A stretch of 64,000 nt of DNA, from assembly GCA_009841435.1 (NCBI GenBank), contig VXLW01000045.1:32877-96876 (forward strand). Reading direction: 5' to 3'. How positions within the stretch are numbered: position 1 is the stretch's first letter; every line of letters begins with the position of its first letter. The translations under genes and the position numbers were made by a program. Below, piece by piece: positions 46,221 to 56,168 of this stretch. This stretch comes from Dehalococcoidia bacterium (lineage in GTDB: Bacteria > Chloroflexota > Dehalococcoidia > Tepidiformales > Tepidiformaceae). The notes beneath the pieces were generated by a model, which searched no databases, was not told the DNA's origin, and worked only from the letters and a program-made list of their open reading frames with translations.

Positions 46221-46883
46221 CTAAAGGACGTAGCCCTTCCCCCGGATGGTGGTAATCATCGCTTCCTGGAAGCCGTCGTTCAGCTTGCGACGGAGGTTGT
46301 TCATGTGGACCTTCACGGTCTGCGTGAACGGGTTCATGCGCTCGTCCCAGATGCGCTCGATCAGCTCTTCCTGGGGAATCGCCCGCCCCTCGTGCTTCGC
46401 CAGGTAGTACAGGAGCTCGAACTCCTTCGGCGTCAGGTGGATCGAGACCCCCTCGCGCCGGACGAGATTCGTGTTCGGGTCGAGCTCGAGCCCGCGCGTC
46501 GAGAGCACGGGGTCGAGGGGCGAGCCCTCGCGCCGCGTGACGGCGCGGATACGGGCGGCCAGCTCGCTGAACGCGAACGGCTTCACGAGGTAGTCGTCGG
46601 CGCCCTCGTCGAGCCCTTCGACTCGCTCTTTGATGCCGCTGCGAGCGGTCAACATAATGATGCCGCCGCTGAAGCGGTCGGCTCGCAGCCGGCGGCACAC
46701 CTCGATGCCGTCGACCCTGGGCAGATTCAGATCGAGGCACACGACGTCGTAGGGCGTCCCGCCCGCCTTGTCGAGCGCCTCCTCGCCGTCGTAGGCGACA
46801 TCCACGGCGTACCCGAGCTTCGTCAGGCCCCGGTCAAGCGCGGAAGCGAGGGACTGTTCGTCTTCAACCACCAGAACTCGCAT
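46221..46883 (-). CDS. OmpR/PhoB-family response regulator
   Basis: 220 aa. The receiver has the acidic pair E7-D8, phosphoacceptor D51 (CLDLNLP), the conserved Thr in MLTARSG and Lys in DDYLVKPF. The winged-helix effector runs from about residue 127 (LTPKEFELLYYLAKHEGRAI) to the RGKGYVL C-terminus. It precedes its histidine kinase. An imperfect palindrome just upstream (46904-46925) could be its own operator. Confidence 0.94.
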   Translation of the reverse strand: MRVLVVEDEQSLASALDRGLTKLGYAVDVAYDGEEALDKAGGTPYDVVCLDLNLPRVDGIEVCRRLRADRFSGGIIMLTARSGIKERVEGLDEGADDYLVKPFAFSELAARIRAVTRREGSPLDPVLSTRGLELDPNTNLVRREGVSIHLTPKEFELLYYLAKHEGRAIPQEELIERIWDERMNPFTQTVKVHMNNLRRKLNDGFQEAMITTIRGKGYVL

Positions 46884-46903
46884 GGCCTCTCCCTTGCGAT
46901 CGT

Positions 46904-46925
46904 CTTGATCCTAGCCTAGGTCAAG
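46904..46925. promoter_or_regulatory. Imperfect inverted repeat upstream of the response regulator
   Basis: CTTGA...CTAG/CTAG...TCAAG symmetry over 22 nt, 21 nt before the ATG. On the minus strand it includes TTGACC and TAGGAT-like hexamers. A candidate autoregulatory site. Confidence 0.35.
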
Positions 46926-47085
46926 GGCGGGGACCGCAAGGTAAAGGTTCGGGGAGAGTGCACGCGGGTGCCCCTACACCTCCCTCAGAGAAGGCCCAGG
47001 TCCAGCCGATGCCCCCCGACGCATTGCACACCCGACCTGTCTTCGTCAGGATGCGCGCCTACGCGTCAGCGACCTAGGGATATCC

Positions 47086-47703
47086 GTGAACAAATGGACT
47101 ATTGCCGCGCTCGTCGTGGCTGCCGCCCTCTCTGCGACAGCCTGCGAGGAAGAATCGATCCCATCACTCCCACCACCGACCGAAGCTGTCACGGAAGTGG
47201 CCACGGCAGAGACGGAGACTCCGACTCAGGCTCCGAGCCCCACACCGACAACTCCAGCACGACCTGAGCCGACCCCAACTCAGGCCCCCAGCCCCCTCAC
47301 CTACACCGTCAAGGCGGGCGATGTGTGCTGGAGGGTTGCCGAAGAACACGGGGTGACGACGAAGGCGCTCATGGAAGCCAATCCTCGTATCGACGCCAAT
47401 TGCAGCAACCTTGGAGTCGGGTGGGAGTTGGTCATACCTGGCGCAGGTGCCGCTGGTGCGGTGGCTTCACCCTCGCCCGAAGTTACGTCTGCCTCCACCC
47501 CTGAATCCACACCTCGGGCTACCCCCCGCCGTGCTTCGACCCCTGCTGCGACTGCTGCCGCTGAGGGGTACTGGCACGAACACTGTGCCCGGATCAGGAA
47601 CGATGGGGGCTGCGATAGGCGGTTCAGGCCGATCTACTACGAACGGCACTACCACCCCGCCTCGTACCCTCGGCACAGCGAAGGAGAGCACGAAATCGAC
47701 TAG
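47086..47703 (+). CDS. LysM-domain lipoprotein
   Basis: 205 aa. The N-terminus is a lipoprotein signal (hydrophobic core, then LSATAC with C20 as the likely lipidated cysteine). A Pro/Thr/Ala-rich linker (residues about 28-70) resembles a wall-spanning spacer. The single LysM is YTVKAGDVCWRVAEEHGVTT through WELVIPG, with two cysteines that could pair. A second low-complexity Ser/Thr/Pro stretch precedes a C-terminal His/Tyr/Arg-rich end containing two more cysteines. It should bind peptidoglycan or another glycan outside the cell. Codon use is less G/C-biased than its neighbours. GTG start. Confidence 0.75.
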   Translation: MNKWTIAALVVAAALSATACEEESIPSLPPPTEAVTEVATAETETPTQAPSPTPTTPARPEPTPTQAPSPLTYTVKAGDVCWRVAEEHGVTTKALMEANPRIDANCSNLGVGWELVIPGAGAAGAVASPSPEVTSASTPESTPRATPRRASTPAATAAAEGYWHEHCARIRNDGGCDRRFRPIYYERHYHPASYPRHSEGEHEID

Positions 47704-47922
47704 CTGACTGCCCTTCCCCCGGTACCAGGCACCGCCTCTGCCAACGAAGAGGGCCCCGTCTGCCCTCAGAAGGCCCAGATCCGGCCACTTCACGCACATA
47801 ACTGGAATAGTGCGAAGTAAATCTGTCCATGAGCAGAGCCCCTCTCTGAGGCCTCCGCCGACCTCCCGTACCTGCCCCTGACACCCCATCCCCTACAATC
47901 CCGCCCAAGGAACCCCCGAATC

Positions 47923-49098
47923 GTGTCTGCGCCCATCATCGCCGTTGAGCCGGGGAAGGCCGTCACGCTCCTCCGTCAGGAGGAGGGCGGCTGGCGCGGC
48001 TCGCCCGTCGCGCGCGCCGGCTTCTGGCCGGCCTGGCGGCCGGGCCACGACGCGGTCTCCGTCTCCGTTGTCGTGGACGCGGGGAAGCGGCAGCGCAGCG
48101 CTATCGAGATGCTCGACCTCGACGGCAACCACCTCCGCACGCTTTACGAGAGCCCCCTCGGTGGCGATGCGGTCATCGCGCCCAACGTGCCCCACTACGC
48201 GCTCTGGTCGCCGGGCGGCGACCGCCTCGCGCTTGTCGCCCAGGGACGCGCGGGCCTCACCCTCTTCCTGAGCGAAGCCGACGGGCCCCTCATCGCCGAC
48301 CCCATCCAGACCGGCGCGCCCCTCTTCCTCGCCTGGTCACCCGACAGTGGCCGGCTCGCCGTCCATGCGGGGGTGAACCTCTCCGTGATGGAGCTGGCGG
48401 AGGCCCGCGCCTCCCGGCCCATCTCCGCCGACGCCCGCGGCTTCCGCACCCCCGCCTTCAGCGACGACGGCGAGCTCCTCGCCTTCGCCACGCCCGACGG
48501 CACAGGGGACGGCGTCGTCGTCCAGGTCGCGGCCGGCTCAGGAGAGGCCAGCGAGGCCGTGCACGAGCTTCCCGGCGGCGTCGCCCTCGCGTTCCGACCC
48601 GGAACGCGCACCCTGACGATCGCCGTCACGACGCGCCCGGCCTCGGGCGCCTTCGACGAGCTGTGGACCGTCGACCTCTCGGGTGACGGCAAGCCGGAGA
48701 TCCTCCTGCGCCGGGCCTTCACCAGCGTCTTCTGGGACCCCACCGGCGAGAAGCTCGCCTTCATCGTCCCCTCTGCCACGGGCGATGGCTCTGTCTCCCT
48801 GCAGGCTCGCACGGCCACGGGCGAGTTCCTGGGCGCAAGCGCCCCCTTCACCCCCTCCCCCGACTACCAGACCATGGCGGGCTTCTTCGACCAGTACGGC
48901 CGCTCGCACCGCCTCTGGGCGCCCGACGGCTCCGTATTCCTCGCCGGTGGCCGGCTCTTTACCGACTCTCCCGCCGTTGCCTTCAGCGATGGCTCCCATG
49001 ACGCGATCCTCTCCTGGCGCCCGGAGCGCGGCTCCCCCATCGAGCGCATCGGGCAGGCCGGCATCGGCTTCTTCCCGCCGCCGCCCGCCTCCGGATAG
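47923..49098 (+). CDS. WD40-like/TolB-type beta-propeller protein
   Basis: A 391-aa protein built from repeating units with the PD40 pattern W-S-P-(G/D)-(G/S)-x-(R/K)-L-A (ALWSPGGDRLALVAQG; LAWSPDSGRLAVHAG; FSDDGELLAFATPDG; FWDPTGEKLAFIVPS; LWAPDGSVFLAGG), giving five to six blades. There is no signal peptide at the chosen GTG. No enzymatic motif. TACAAT at 47894-47899 may be the -10. Function unknown; such propellers mediate protein interaction. Confidence 0.7.
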   Translation: MSAPIIAVEPGKAVTLLRQEEGGWRGSPVARAGFWPAWRPGHDAVSVSVVVDAGKRQRSAIEMLDLDGNHLRTLYESPLGGDAVIAPNVPHYALWSPGGDRLALVAQGRAGLTLFLSEADGPLIADPIQTGAPLFLAWSPDSGRLAVHAGVNLSVMELAEARASRPISADARGFRTPAFSDDGELLAFATPDGTGDGVVVQVAAGSGEASEAVHELPGGVALAFRPGTRTLTIAVTTRPASGAFDELWTVDLSGDGKPEILLRRAFTSVFWDPTGEKLAFIVPSATGDGSVSLQARTATGEFLGASAPFTPSPDYQTMAGFFDQYGRSHRLWAPDGSVFLAGGRLFTDSPAVAFSDGSHDAILSWRPERGSPIERIGQAGIGFFPPPPASG

Positions 49099-49191
49099 GT
49101 TCCGAAAAGGCCGGCTCGTGTTTCGCGTTGCCGCCCGCCACACCCCCACCTACACTCGAACGCAGGCCCAACCGGCCCCCCGGAGCACCTG

Positions 49192-50709
49192 ATGGAGATC
49201 ACTCCAGAACCCCCCGCATCCCCGTCGCGGGGCTCGAGCGCCGTTCGCAACGTCGCGGTCGCGCTGCTCGCCATTGCGGGACTTCTTCTTATGTTCGGTC
49301 TTGGCTACGGCGTCAGCGACCTCACGAGCGACGACGAAGTCCGCATCGTTGAGACCGCCGCACCCGATGCCGAACCCGCTGCCGCCCAGCAGACCGACCA
49401 GGAACAGGCACGGGAAGAGTCTGGTGAGCGCTCCGAGCTCGCCATTGGCGCCTCCATCCTCGAGGAGACCTTCGAGGTCCTCCTCGACGAGTTCGTCGAC
49501 AAGGAGATCCTCGACGAGCGCGCCTTCCGCGATGCCGCCATCCGCGGCGCCATCGACTCCCTCAACGATCCCTACACCGAGTACCTCAGCCCTGGGGACC
49601 TGGCCCTCGGCATCGGCGCCATCGAGACCACTTACGAGGGCATTGGCGCCACCGTTACCGACCGCAACGGCGTCGTGCAGATCGTGTCGCCCTTCCGCGG
49701 CTCCCCCGCCGAGGAGGCCGGTATCCGTCCCGGCGACATCATCCTCGCCGTCGACGGCGAGTCGACCGACGGTTGGACCAGCACCCAGGCCGTCCAGCGC
49801 ATCCGCGGACCGCGCGGTACGGAGGTCACCCTCACCGTCCAGCACACCGACCTTGCGACCGGCGGCTCGCCCCCGGAGATCGAGGACATCACCATCGTCC
49901 GCGGCCAGATCCTCATCCAGAGCGTGTTCACCGAGCCGCGCCTCGAGCTCGTCCCCGGCGAGACCGGTTCCGACCTGGTCGACCGCGACGGCAACCTCGT
50001 CGACGACATCCTCTATGTCAACATCGCCCAGTTCCACGGGGAGACGCCCTCCGAGCTGCGTTCCGCCCTCAGGGATGCCGAGAGCGGGCGCTACATCGGC
50101 CTCATCCTCGATGTTCGCGGCAACCCCGGCGGTCTCCTCCGGCAGACCGTGCAGGCGACGAACGAGTTCCTCCCTGACGGCGACGTCATCCTCAGCGAGA
50201 TCGACGCCGACGGCGACGTCGTGACGTTCGGCGCCCAGGAGGGGGGAATCGCCACCTCCATCCCCATCGTCCTCGTTCAGGACGAAGCCAGCGCCAGCGG
50301 TTCCGAGGTCCTCGCCGCCGCCCTCGTCGACAACGGCCGCGCCGTCGTCGTCGGCGTGCGCTCCTTCGGCAAGGGCACGGTGAACCAGCTCCATCCCCTC
50401 ACCAGGTGCGGCGACCCCGCCGGCTGTGGCGCCCTGTACGTCACGGTGGGCCGCTGGCTGCGACCCAACGGCCAGGTCATCGAGGGTCTCGGCATAGTCC
50501 CCGACTACGAGATCCCGCTGACCGGCGACGATTACATCGACTACGGCGACCTCCAGGTCTTCGCCGCTATCGACATCCTCCGCGGCATCGAGCCGCCGCC
50601 TCCGCCGGAGCGCGTTTCGGACGAGGACGACGACGAGCGGCCCGACATTCCGACCGTCATTGAGCGCGAAGACCCCCACGCACAGGAGGCGGCCGAGGAC
50701 GAGGAGTAG
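49192..50709 (+). CDS. ctpA: S41-family C-terminal processing peptidase
   Basis: 505 aa. An N-terminal membrane segment (residues about 20-43: VAVALLAIAGLLLMFGLGYG) anchors an extracytoplasmic protease. The PDZ domain is around residues 140-215 (VQIVSPFRGSPAEEAGIRPG). The S41 core has LDVRGNPGGLLRQTV, the nucleophile Ser in EASASGSEV and the general-base Lys in SFGKGTVNQ. An acidic tail ends it. Tsp, the E. coli homologue, degrades proteins carrying ssrA tags in the periplasm; here the gene sits directly beside smpB and ssrA. Confidence 0.93.
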   Translation: MEITPEPPASPSRGSSAVRNVAVALLAIAGLLLMFGLGYGVSDLTSDDEVRIVETAAPDAEPAAAQQTDQEQAREESGERSELAIGASILEETFEVLLDEFVDKEILDERAFRDAAIRGAIDSLNDPYTEYLSPGDLALGIGAIETTYEGIGATVTDRNGVVQIVSPFRGSPAEEAGIRPGDIILAVDGESTDGWTSTQAVQRIRGPRGTEVTLTVQHTDLATGGSPPEIEDITIVRGQILIQSVFTEPRLELVPGETGSDLVDRDGNLVDDILYVNIAQFHGETPSELRSALRDAESGRYIGLILDVRGNPGGLLRQTVQATNEFLPDGDVILSEIDADGDVVTFGAQEGGIATSIPIVLVQDEASASGSEVLAAALVDNGRAVVVGVRSFGKGTVNQLHPLTRCGDPAGCGALYVTVGRWLRPNGQVIEGLGIVPDYEIPLTGDDYIDYGDLQVFAAIDILRGIEPPPPPERVSDEDDDERPDIPTVIEREDPHAQEAAEDEE

Positions 50710-50754
50710 TCCCGCCCGGTTGGGCCCCACCCCGCTGCGTGCGAGACTGGAGCC

Positions 50755-51213
50755 ATGCCCCCTGGTGAGGCGATCGTCGCCCAGAACCGCCGCGCACGTC
50801 GCGACTACGAGATCCTCGACCGCTACGAGGCCGGCCTCGCGCTGACCGGCTCCGAGATCAAGTCCATCCGCCTGGGCAAGGTCGACATCCAGGGCGCCTA
50901 CGGACGCATCCGCAACGGCGAGGCCTGGCTGCTCGACTCCTACATCGCTCCCTACCAGAACGCCGGCTACCTCAACCACGAGGCGCGCCGCGACCGCAAG
51001 CTCCTGCTGCACAAGAAGGAACTGCGCCGCATCCGCGAGGCCCTCGACGAGCGCGGCCTCACGCTCGTGCCCCTCAACATGCACCTGAAGCGGGGCATGG
51101 CCAAAGTCGAGTTGGGGGTGGCCCGTGGCATCAAGCGTTATGACAAGAGACGCAAGATCCGCGAACGCGAAGAAGGTCGCCAGGTCGCCCGCGCCCTCCG
51201 CCACTCCGTCTGA
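50755..51213 (+). CDS. smpB: tmRNA-binding protein SmpB
   Basis: 152 aa. The OB-fold core is NRRARRDYEILDRYEAGLAL, TGSEIKSIRLGKVDIQGAY and RRDRKLLLHKKEL, and the C-terminal basic tail KRYDKRRKIREREEGRQVA enters the mRNA channel. It delivers tmRNA to stalled ribosomes. ssrA begins 56 nt downstream. A possible promoter is TTGGGC (50720-50725), 17 nt, then GAGACT. Confidence 0.96.
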   Translation: MPPGEAIVAQNRRARRDYEILDRYEAGLALTGSEIKSIRLGKVDIQGAYGRIRNGEAWLLDSYIAPYQNAGYLNHEARRDRKLLLHKKELRRIREALDERGLTLVPLNMHLKRGMAKVELGVARGIKRYDKRRKIREREEGRQVARALRHSV

Positions 51214-51269
51214 ACCCGAGCCACCCCTCCCTTGTCCCGCGAAACGCCTGTGCTACGCTGGATGCATCT

Positions 51270-51635
51270 GGGGACGAAAGGTGTCGACAGGAGGGAACGT
51301 AACCGGGTAGCAGGCCGAGGTTGGTCGTCACCCTCGTTAATCAGGCGGCCATTTGAGTAAGCGCCGAAGATCGCGAACTCGCTCTCGCGGCATAGCCCGT
51401 GAGACGTCTCACCGATAGCCCCTTCCCCGACGGAGCACGGTGAGGCGCCATAAAAGTTGGGGCGCTGTGAGCTGACGCCGATACCGCTCACCTAAGATTC
51501 ATCGGCTGGTTCCACCGTATTCGCCCCCCACCTGCGGAGCGATGGAACGAGATTCCAACTGGTGGGAAAGCCTGTAGGACAACTCGGAGCAGACCCTGGC
51601 TGGACCGGGAGTTCGATTCTCCCGCGTCTCCACCA
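51270..51635 (+). ncRNA. ssrA: tmRNA
   Basis: The tRNA-like ends pair: GGGGACG with CGTCTCC, then A and an encoded CCA (51633-51635). The T arm is GGGAGTTCGATTCTCCC. After the first pseudoknot the resume codon GCC is at 51363-51365 and the frame runs to TAG at 51393-51395, giving tag AEDRELALAA (plus the tRNA-borne Ala). The tag ends in the LAA degron and resembles the one known to me from Dehalococcoides. One-piece, not permuted. Confidence 0.95.
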
Positions 51636-51645
51636 ACGCCAACGA

Positions 51646-51673
51646 ACGGGGCCCCGCAAACGCGGGGCCTCGT
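51646..51673 (+). terminator. Terminator after ssrA
   Basis: The stem GGCCCCGC/GCGGGGCC (loop AAAC) extends to 12 bp with one G-T. Confidence 0.75.
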
Positions 51674-51705
51674 CGTATGCTAGCCGGCACGTGGGAGGGG
51701 ACCCC

Positions 51706-51897
51706 ATGCCGAAGTCATGCAAGCACGTGTGGCCCATCATGAAAGAGGCCGTTGACTGCCTGGAGTGCAGGCGTTGCGGGGAAGAGCGCGAGATCACCCG
51801 CCAGAACGCCGACCTCATGTTCCAGGACATGGACTTCACGCCCTTCAAGTGGGCCTTCAGGACCTACATCGAAGGCATCCTCGCCGGGAGGAACTAG
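51706..51897 (+). CDS. Small CxxC-containing protein (63 aa), unknown function
   Basis: It starts MPKSCKHVWPIMKEAVDCLECRRCG after GGGAGGGG. C5, H7, C18, C21 and C24 could form one zinc site. The C-terminal half (DMDFTPFKWAFRTYIEGIL) looks helical. A TATGCT hexamer 24 nt upstream is a possible -10. It is followed 4 nt later by the DinB-like gene. The longer upstream frame runs into ssrA and is discarded. Confidence 0.65.
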   Translation: MPKSCKHVWPIMKEAVDCLECRRCGEEREITRQNADLMFQDMDFTPFKWAFRTYIEGILAGRN

Positions 51898-51901
51898 CCC
51901 C

Positions 51902-52411
51902 ATGGACGCCCGTGACCTCCTGCGCGCCCAGTTCGCTTGGGTCCACCAACTCCTCGAAGGCACGATGAGCGACTGTTCGCAAGAGACAGCCGACCATCGC
52001 GACGAGGGCTGGGCCATCAGTCCCATCTCCGCCATCTACGCCCACGTTGGCATGACCCAGGACGGCATCGTCCACGGGCTCGTCCAGGGACGTCCGACGC
52101 TGCTCGAGTCGGAAGGGTGGGACGCGAAGCTGGGCCTGGAAGCAGCCGGCCCCCGCGACGCCTCCTCGTGGGCGGACAAGCGCTTCGACCTGGCCACGGT
52201 CCGCGACTACCTCGCGGCCGTCCAGGCCGCAACGGACGCCTTCCTCGCGGATGCCGAGGACGAGGTGCTCCAGCGCTCGATGGAAACACCGATGGGCGAG
52301 CAGCGCGTCATCGACATGCTCGCCAACGTGGGAGTTGTGCACGTCGCCAGCCACTGGGGCGAAATCGCCGCGCTCAGGGGTGTGCAGGGGGAGAAGGGTC
52401 TGCCCTTCTAG
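51902..52411 (+). CDS. DinB-like four-helix-bundle protein
   Basis: 169 aa. It opens with the DinB/YfiT pattern of a helix (LLRAQFAWVHQLLEGT), then HRDEGWAISPISAIYAHVGMTQDGIV, and closes with NVGVVHVASHWGEIAALRG. H49-like, and the two late histidines (VHVASHWGEI) are placed like the metal triad of this superfamily. The function of most members is unknown; some are thiol transferases (maleylpyruvate isomerase, bacillithiol transferase). Confidence 0.75.
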   Translation: MDARDLLRAQFAWVHQLLEGTMSDCSQETADHRDEGWAISPISAIYAHVGMTQDGIVHGLVQGRPTLLESEGWDAKLGLEAAGPRDASSWADKRFDLATVRDYLAAVQAATDAFLADAEDEVLQRSMETPMGEQRVIDMLANVGVVHVASHWGEIAALRGVQGEKGLPF

Positions 52412-52424
52412 GGCGCCGCCCTCG

Positions 52425-53576
52425 CTAGCCGGTCTTGGCCGCGATCAGCTCATCCAGCTCGACCTTGAGCCGTCCCAGCACCTCGTCGTACGGGTAGGCG
52501 CCCAGCTCTTCCTCGCCCCGCTTCAGGTTCACGAAGGTGGGCGCGCACCAGAGCCCCAGGTCCGCGTCGTCCGTCTCCCCGGGACCGTTCACGCGGCAGC
52601 CCATGACCGCAATCGTTATGTCGTGCTCTTTCGCGTAGGTCGTCATCTCCTTGACGTCCTGCGCCAGCTCGATGAACGCCTCGTTTTCCACGCGGCTGCA
52701 GCTCGGGCAGCTGATGATGTTCAGACCCCCGTCGAGGAACTCCGGCACCGAGCGGAACCGCCCCGCCTCGATGTCGTCCAGGATCGACTTCCCCGCCTCC
52801 ACCTCGCGCCACTTCTCCGCGAACGGCAGCGTCAGCGAGACGCGAATCGTGTCGCCCACTCCCTGGCTCAAGAGCTGCTCGAAGGCGATGCGCGTCTTGA
52901 TCACGCCCTCCGGCGGCATCCCCGCCTCCGTGACGCCCAGGTGCAGCGGGATCTCCGGGCGCGCTTCCGCGAACCGCTTGTTCCCCGCGATCACCTTGCG
53001 CGGGTCGCTGTCCTTCATCGACACCACGAACCGCGTGAACCCGATGTCGTCGAGCATCTGCGCGTGCTCGAGCGCGCTCTCGACCATCGCCGTCACGCCC
53101 TCGAGCCCGGGCTCGTCCGCCCCCTCGTACTTCTCGTCCATGGCCGGGTCCACCGACCCGCAGTTCACGCCCACGCGAATGGCGCAGTCGTGCTTCTCCG
53201 CTGTCTCCGCGATGAACGCGACTTTCTCCGCCACCGGCTTCGACTTCTCGTGGTGGTACAGGTGGCCGGGGTTGTAGCGAACCTTGTCGACGTGCGGCGC
53301 CACCTGCGTCACGAGCCGGTAGCTCTCCTGCAGGTCGACCACGAAATTGGCCTCGGGAACCGCTTCCCGCACCTGTCCCAGGCACTCCACGTCCTTGCGG
53401 CTGTCGACGGCGACGCGCACGAGGCCGGCGCCGGCCCCGTGGATCATCCGCACCTGGTCGATCGTCGCCTCGACGTTCTGGGTCTTCGTCGCCGCCATCG
53501 ACTGCACGACGACAGGCGCCCCGCCGCCAATGGTGATCGAACCCGCCTTCACGGCACGCGTTTCTGCTCGCTTCAT
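52425..53576 (-). CDS. ispG: 4-hydroxy-3-methylbut-2-enyl-diphosphate synthase
   Basis: A 383-aa MEP-pathway enzyme reducing ME-cPP to HMBPP. The TIM-barrel domain starts with [19 protein letters not shown]. The C-terminal domain holds the [4Fe-4S] ligands in [11 protein letters not shown] and [11 protein letters not shown]. Full length for the bacterial two-domain form. No Shine-Dalgarno; on the minus strand TACACT (53589-53584) lies 7 nt before the ATG, a likely leaderless promoter. Confidence 0.96.
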   Translation of the reverse strand: MKRAETRAVKAGSITIGGGAPVVVQSMAATKTQNVEATIDQVRMIHGAGAGLVRVAVDSRKDVECLGQVREAVPEANFVVDLQESYRLVTQVAPHVDKVRYNPGHLYHHEKSKPVAEKVAFIAETAEKHDCAIRVGVNCGSVDPAMDEKYEGADEPGLEGVTAMVESALEHAQMLDDIGFTRFVVSMKDSDPRKVIAGNKRFAEARPEIPLHLGVTEAGMPPEGVIKTRIAFEQLLSQGVGDTIRVSLTLPFAEKWREVEAGKSILDDIEAGRFRSVPEFLDGGLNIISCPSCSRVENEAFIELAQDVKEMTTYAKEHDITIAVMGCRVNGPGETDDADLGLWCAPTFVNLKRGEEELGAYPYDEVLGRLKVELDELIAAKTG

Positions 53577-53622
53577 GCTGCGGAGTGTAGCCCGACTCCC
53601 ATGAACGGCGATAGGAGGCCGC

Positions 53623-55953
53623 TTACCCCCACCACGACCGATCGATGCCCGTGAACACGACGAACGGCGCCAGCAGCACCACCACGATCGACGCCAGCGC
53701 GAGCAGCGGGCCGCGGTTCATCGACGTGAACCGTTCGCGCGGACCCTCGTAGGCGCCGCCGCTCGCCTCCACGATGCGGCGGCGCTGCGTGCGCAGCCGC
53801 AGGCTGTTCGCCATCACGCTCACCGAGCTCAGCGCCATCGCCCCGCCCGCCACGATCGGGTTCAGGAGGCCCGCCATCGCGATGGGGATGGCGATGACGT
53901 TGTAGCCGAACGCCCAGCCGAGGTTCTGCTGGATCGTCCGCAGCGTCGCCCGGCTCAGCAGGATCGACTCCGCGATCTTCGCGATGTCGCCGTGCAGGAG
54001 CGTCACGTCGCTCGCCTCGATGGCGGCGTCGGCGCCCGTGCTCATCGCAATGCTCACGTCCGCCTGTGCGAGCGCGGCCGCGTCGTTGATGCCGTCCCCC
54101 GCCACCGCCACGCGCAGTCCTTGCGCTTGCAGCTCTCGCACAAGCGCCAGCTTGTCCTCCGGACGCAGCCCCGCGCGCACCTCCTCGATGCCGAGCGCTT
54201 GGGCGGCGGCAAACGCACTCCGCTCGTTGTCGCCGGTCGCCATGATGGTGCGCACCCCCAGCGACCGCAGCGTCGCGACCGCCTGCGCCGCGTTTGCCTT
54301 CGGCGGGTCCGCGAACGCGAGCACGCCCGCGTACGCCCGGTCCACCGCGACCAGCGCGGTCGTGCGCCCCTCCTCCTCCAGCCGCGCCAGCGCGTCCTCC
54401 GCCTCCCCTTCGAGCGCGATGCCGCGCTCCTCGAACAACCGCCGCGTCCCGATGAGGACTGTCCGCCCGTCGACCTCCCCTCTCAGCCCCGCCCCCGGCA
54501 GGGCCTCGAAGCCGTCCGCGGCGGCCAGCGCGAGCCCGCGCCCCTCCGCCGCCTCCACGACGGCCGCGCTCAGCGGGTGTTCGCTCAGCGCCTCGACCGC
54601 AGCCGCCAGCGCCAACACCTCGTCTTCGCCGAACCCTGGGCCCGACGCGAGCTCGACCAGCTCGGGCCGCCCTTCCGTGAGGGTGCCCGTCTTGTCGAGC
54701 ACGACCGCGTCGATCCGTGTGGCCGTCTCCAGCGCCTCCGCGTTCCGGATCAGGATGCCGCGCTCCGCCCCCATCCCCGTCCCCGCGATGATCGCGGTCG
54801 GTGTTGCCAGCCCGAGGGCGCACGGACAGGCGATGACCAGCACCGCCACCGAGAACACCATCGCCCGCACGAACGAGTCGTCGAGCAATCCCCAGCCGAG
54901 GAACGTCCCCAGCGCCAGGACCAGCACGATCGGCACGAACACCGCCGCCACCGCGTCCACCACCCGCTCGACGGGCGCCCGCGACCCCTGCGCTTCTGCC
55001 ACCAGCGCCGCCATGCGCTGCAGGACCGTGTCCTCCCCCACCGCTGTCGCCTCCACCTCGATTACCCCGTGCTGGTTGAGCGCGCCCCCGACGACCGCCT
55101 CCCCGGGTCCCCGCTCGACCGGCATCGACTCGCCTGTCAGCAGCGACTCGTCGAGCGCGCTGCGGCCCGCCCGGATCACGCCGTCGAGCGCAACCCGCTC
55201 GCCCGGCCGCACCCGGAACACGTCCCCCACCGCCACCGTTTCGACCGGCACCGCTTCCTCCACCCCCTCGCGCAACACGTTCACCGACTTCGCCGTCAGG
55301 CCCAGCAGAGCGCGGATGGCCCCGCCCGCGCTCGCCCGCGCCCGGTCCTCGAAGAACCGCCCCAGGCTGACGAAGAGCAACACGGCCGCGCTCACGTCGA
55401 AGAACATCGACTCGCTGCGGTCGGCCAGCACCACCCACGCGCTGAACACGAACGCCACGGTCGTGCCCAGCGCCACCAGCACGTCCATGTTCGGCGTCAG
55501 CGCCCGCAGGGCCGGCCACGAGGCGCGGTAGAACCGCCAACCGAGCAGCCCCTGCACGATCGCCGCCCCGCCCAGCAGCAGCCACCCCGTGACCCGCTCG
55601 CTGCCGAACAGCGCCAGGCCGGCGATGTCCATGGCCATGCTCGCGATGATGACCGGCACCGCGAGCAGCCCGCCCGCCGCCAGCATCAGCAGGCGCGCTC
55701 GGGAGCCCTCGTCCGGCGCTTCGGCGCCAGCGTCGAGCTCAGAGGCGTCGTACCCCGCCCGCTCGACGGCCTGTACAAGGTCGTCTGCCCCGATTGCGTC
55801 GCCCAGCGAGACTCGTGCCGTGGCGGAGGCGAAATTCACGCTCGCCTCGTCAACGCCGTCGACGCGATTCAGCGCCCGCTCGACCCGGCGCACGCAGGAC
55901 GCGCACGTCATCCCCCCGATTCGCAGGGTGACCGCGCGATCGGGGCTCGTCAT
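53623..55953 (-). CDS. copA: Copper-translocating P1B-type ATPase
   Basis: 776 aa. One N-terminal HMA domain ([17 protein letters not shown]17 and C20), eight membrane helices, TGES in [12 protein letters not shown], the transmembrane metal site [15 protein letters not shown] (CPC), the phosphorylation site [10 protein letters not shown], the HP motif [10 protein letters not shown] and the hinge [15 protein letters not shown]. The CPC and C-terminal membrane residues point to Cu(I) export. It overlaps copZ as ATGA in a csoR-copZ-copA operon. Confidence 0.96.
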   Translation of the reverse strand: MTSPDRAVTLRIGGMTCASCVRRVERALNRVDGVDEASVNFASATARVSLGDAIGADDLVQAVERAGYDASELDAGAEAPDEGSRARLLMLAAGGLLAVPVIIASMAMDIAGLALFGSERVTGWLLLGGAAIVQGLLGWRFYRASWPALRALTPNMDVLVALGTTVAFVFSAWVVLADRSESMFFDVSAAVLLFVSLGRFFEDRARASAGGAIRALLGLTAKSVNVLREGVEEAVPVETVAVGDVFRVRPGERVALDGVIRAGRSALDESLLTGESMPVERGPGEAVVGGALNQHGVIEVEATAVGEDTVLQRMAALVAEAQGSRAPVERVVDAVAAVFVPIVLVLALGTFLGWGLLDDSFVRAMVFSVAVLVIACPCALGLATPTAIIAGTGMGAERGILIRNAEALETATRIDAVVLDKTGTLTEGRPELVELASGPGFGEDEVLALAAAVEALSEHPLSAAVVEAAEGRGLALAAADGFEALPGAGLRGEVDGRTVLIGTRRLFEERGIALEGEAEDALARLEEEGRTTALVAVDRAYAGVLAFADPPKANAAQAVATLRSLGVRTIMATGDNERSAFAAAQALGIEEVRAGLRPEDKLALVRELQAQGLRVAVAGDGINDAAALAQADVSIAMSTGADAAIEASDVTLLHGDIAKIAESILLSRATLRTIQQNLGWAFGYNVIAIPIAMAGLLNPIVAGGAMALSSVSVMANSLRLRTQRRRIVEASGGAYEGPRERFTSMNRGPLLALASIVVVLLAPFVVFTGIDRSWWG

Positions 55954-56168
55954 GAAGCGGCTTGCGGTGCGGCCTCGTACCCCTCTTCGATCACGGCGGC
56001 GACCACGGCTCCGAGGTCGACCCCCTTCCCCCTGACCGTGGCCGCGCCGGCGTCGAGGTCGACGCTCGCTTCGGTCACGCCGTCCACGCCCGTGATCGCG
56101 TCGGTCACCGCGCGCACGCAGTGGTCGCAGGTCATCCCGTCGACCTTCAGTTCGATTGTCTCAGCCAT
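55950..56168 (-). CDS. copZ: Copper chaperone, HMA domain
   Basis: A 72-aa ferredoxin-fold metallochaperone with VDGMTCDHCVRAV (C14, C17). It hands Cu(I) to CopA. Overlaps csoR by 8 nt and copA by ATGA. Confidence 0.93.
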   Translation of the reverse strand: MAETIELKVDGMTCDHCVRAVTDAITGVDGVTEASVDLDAGAATVRGKGVDLGAVVAAVIEEGYEAAPQAAS

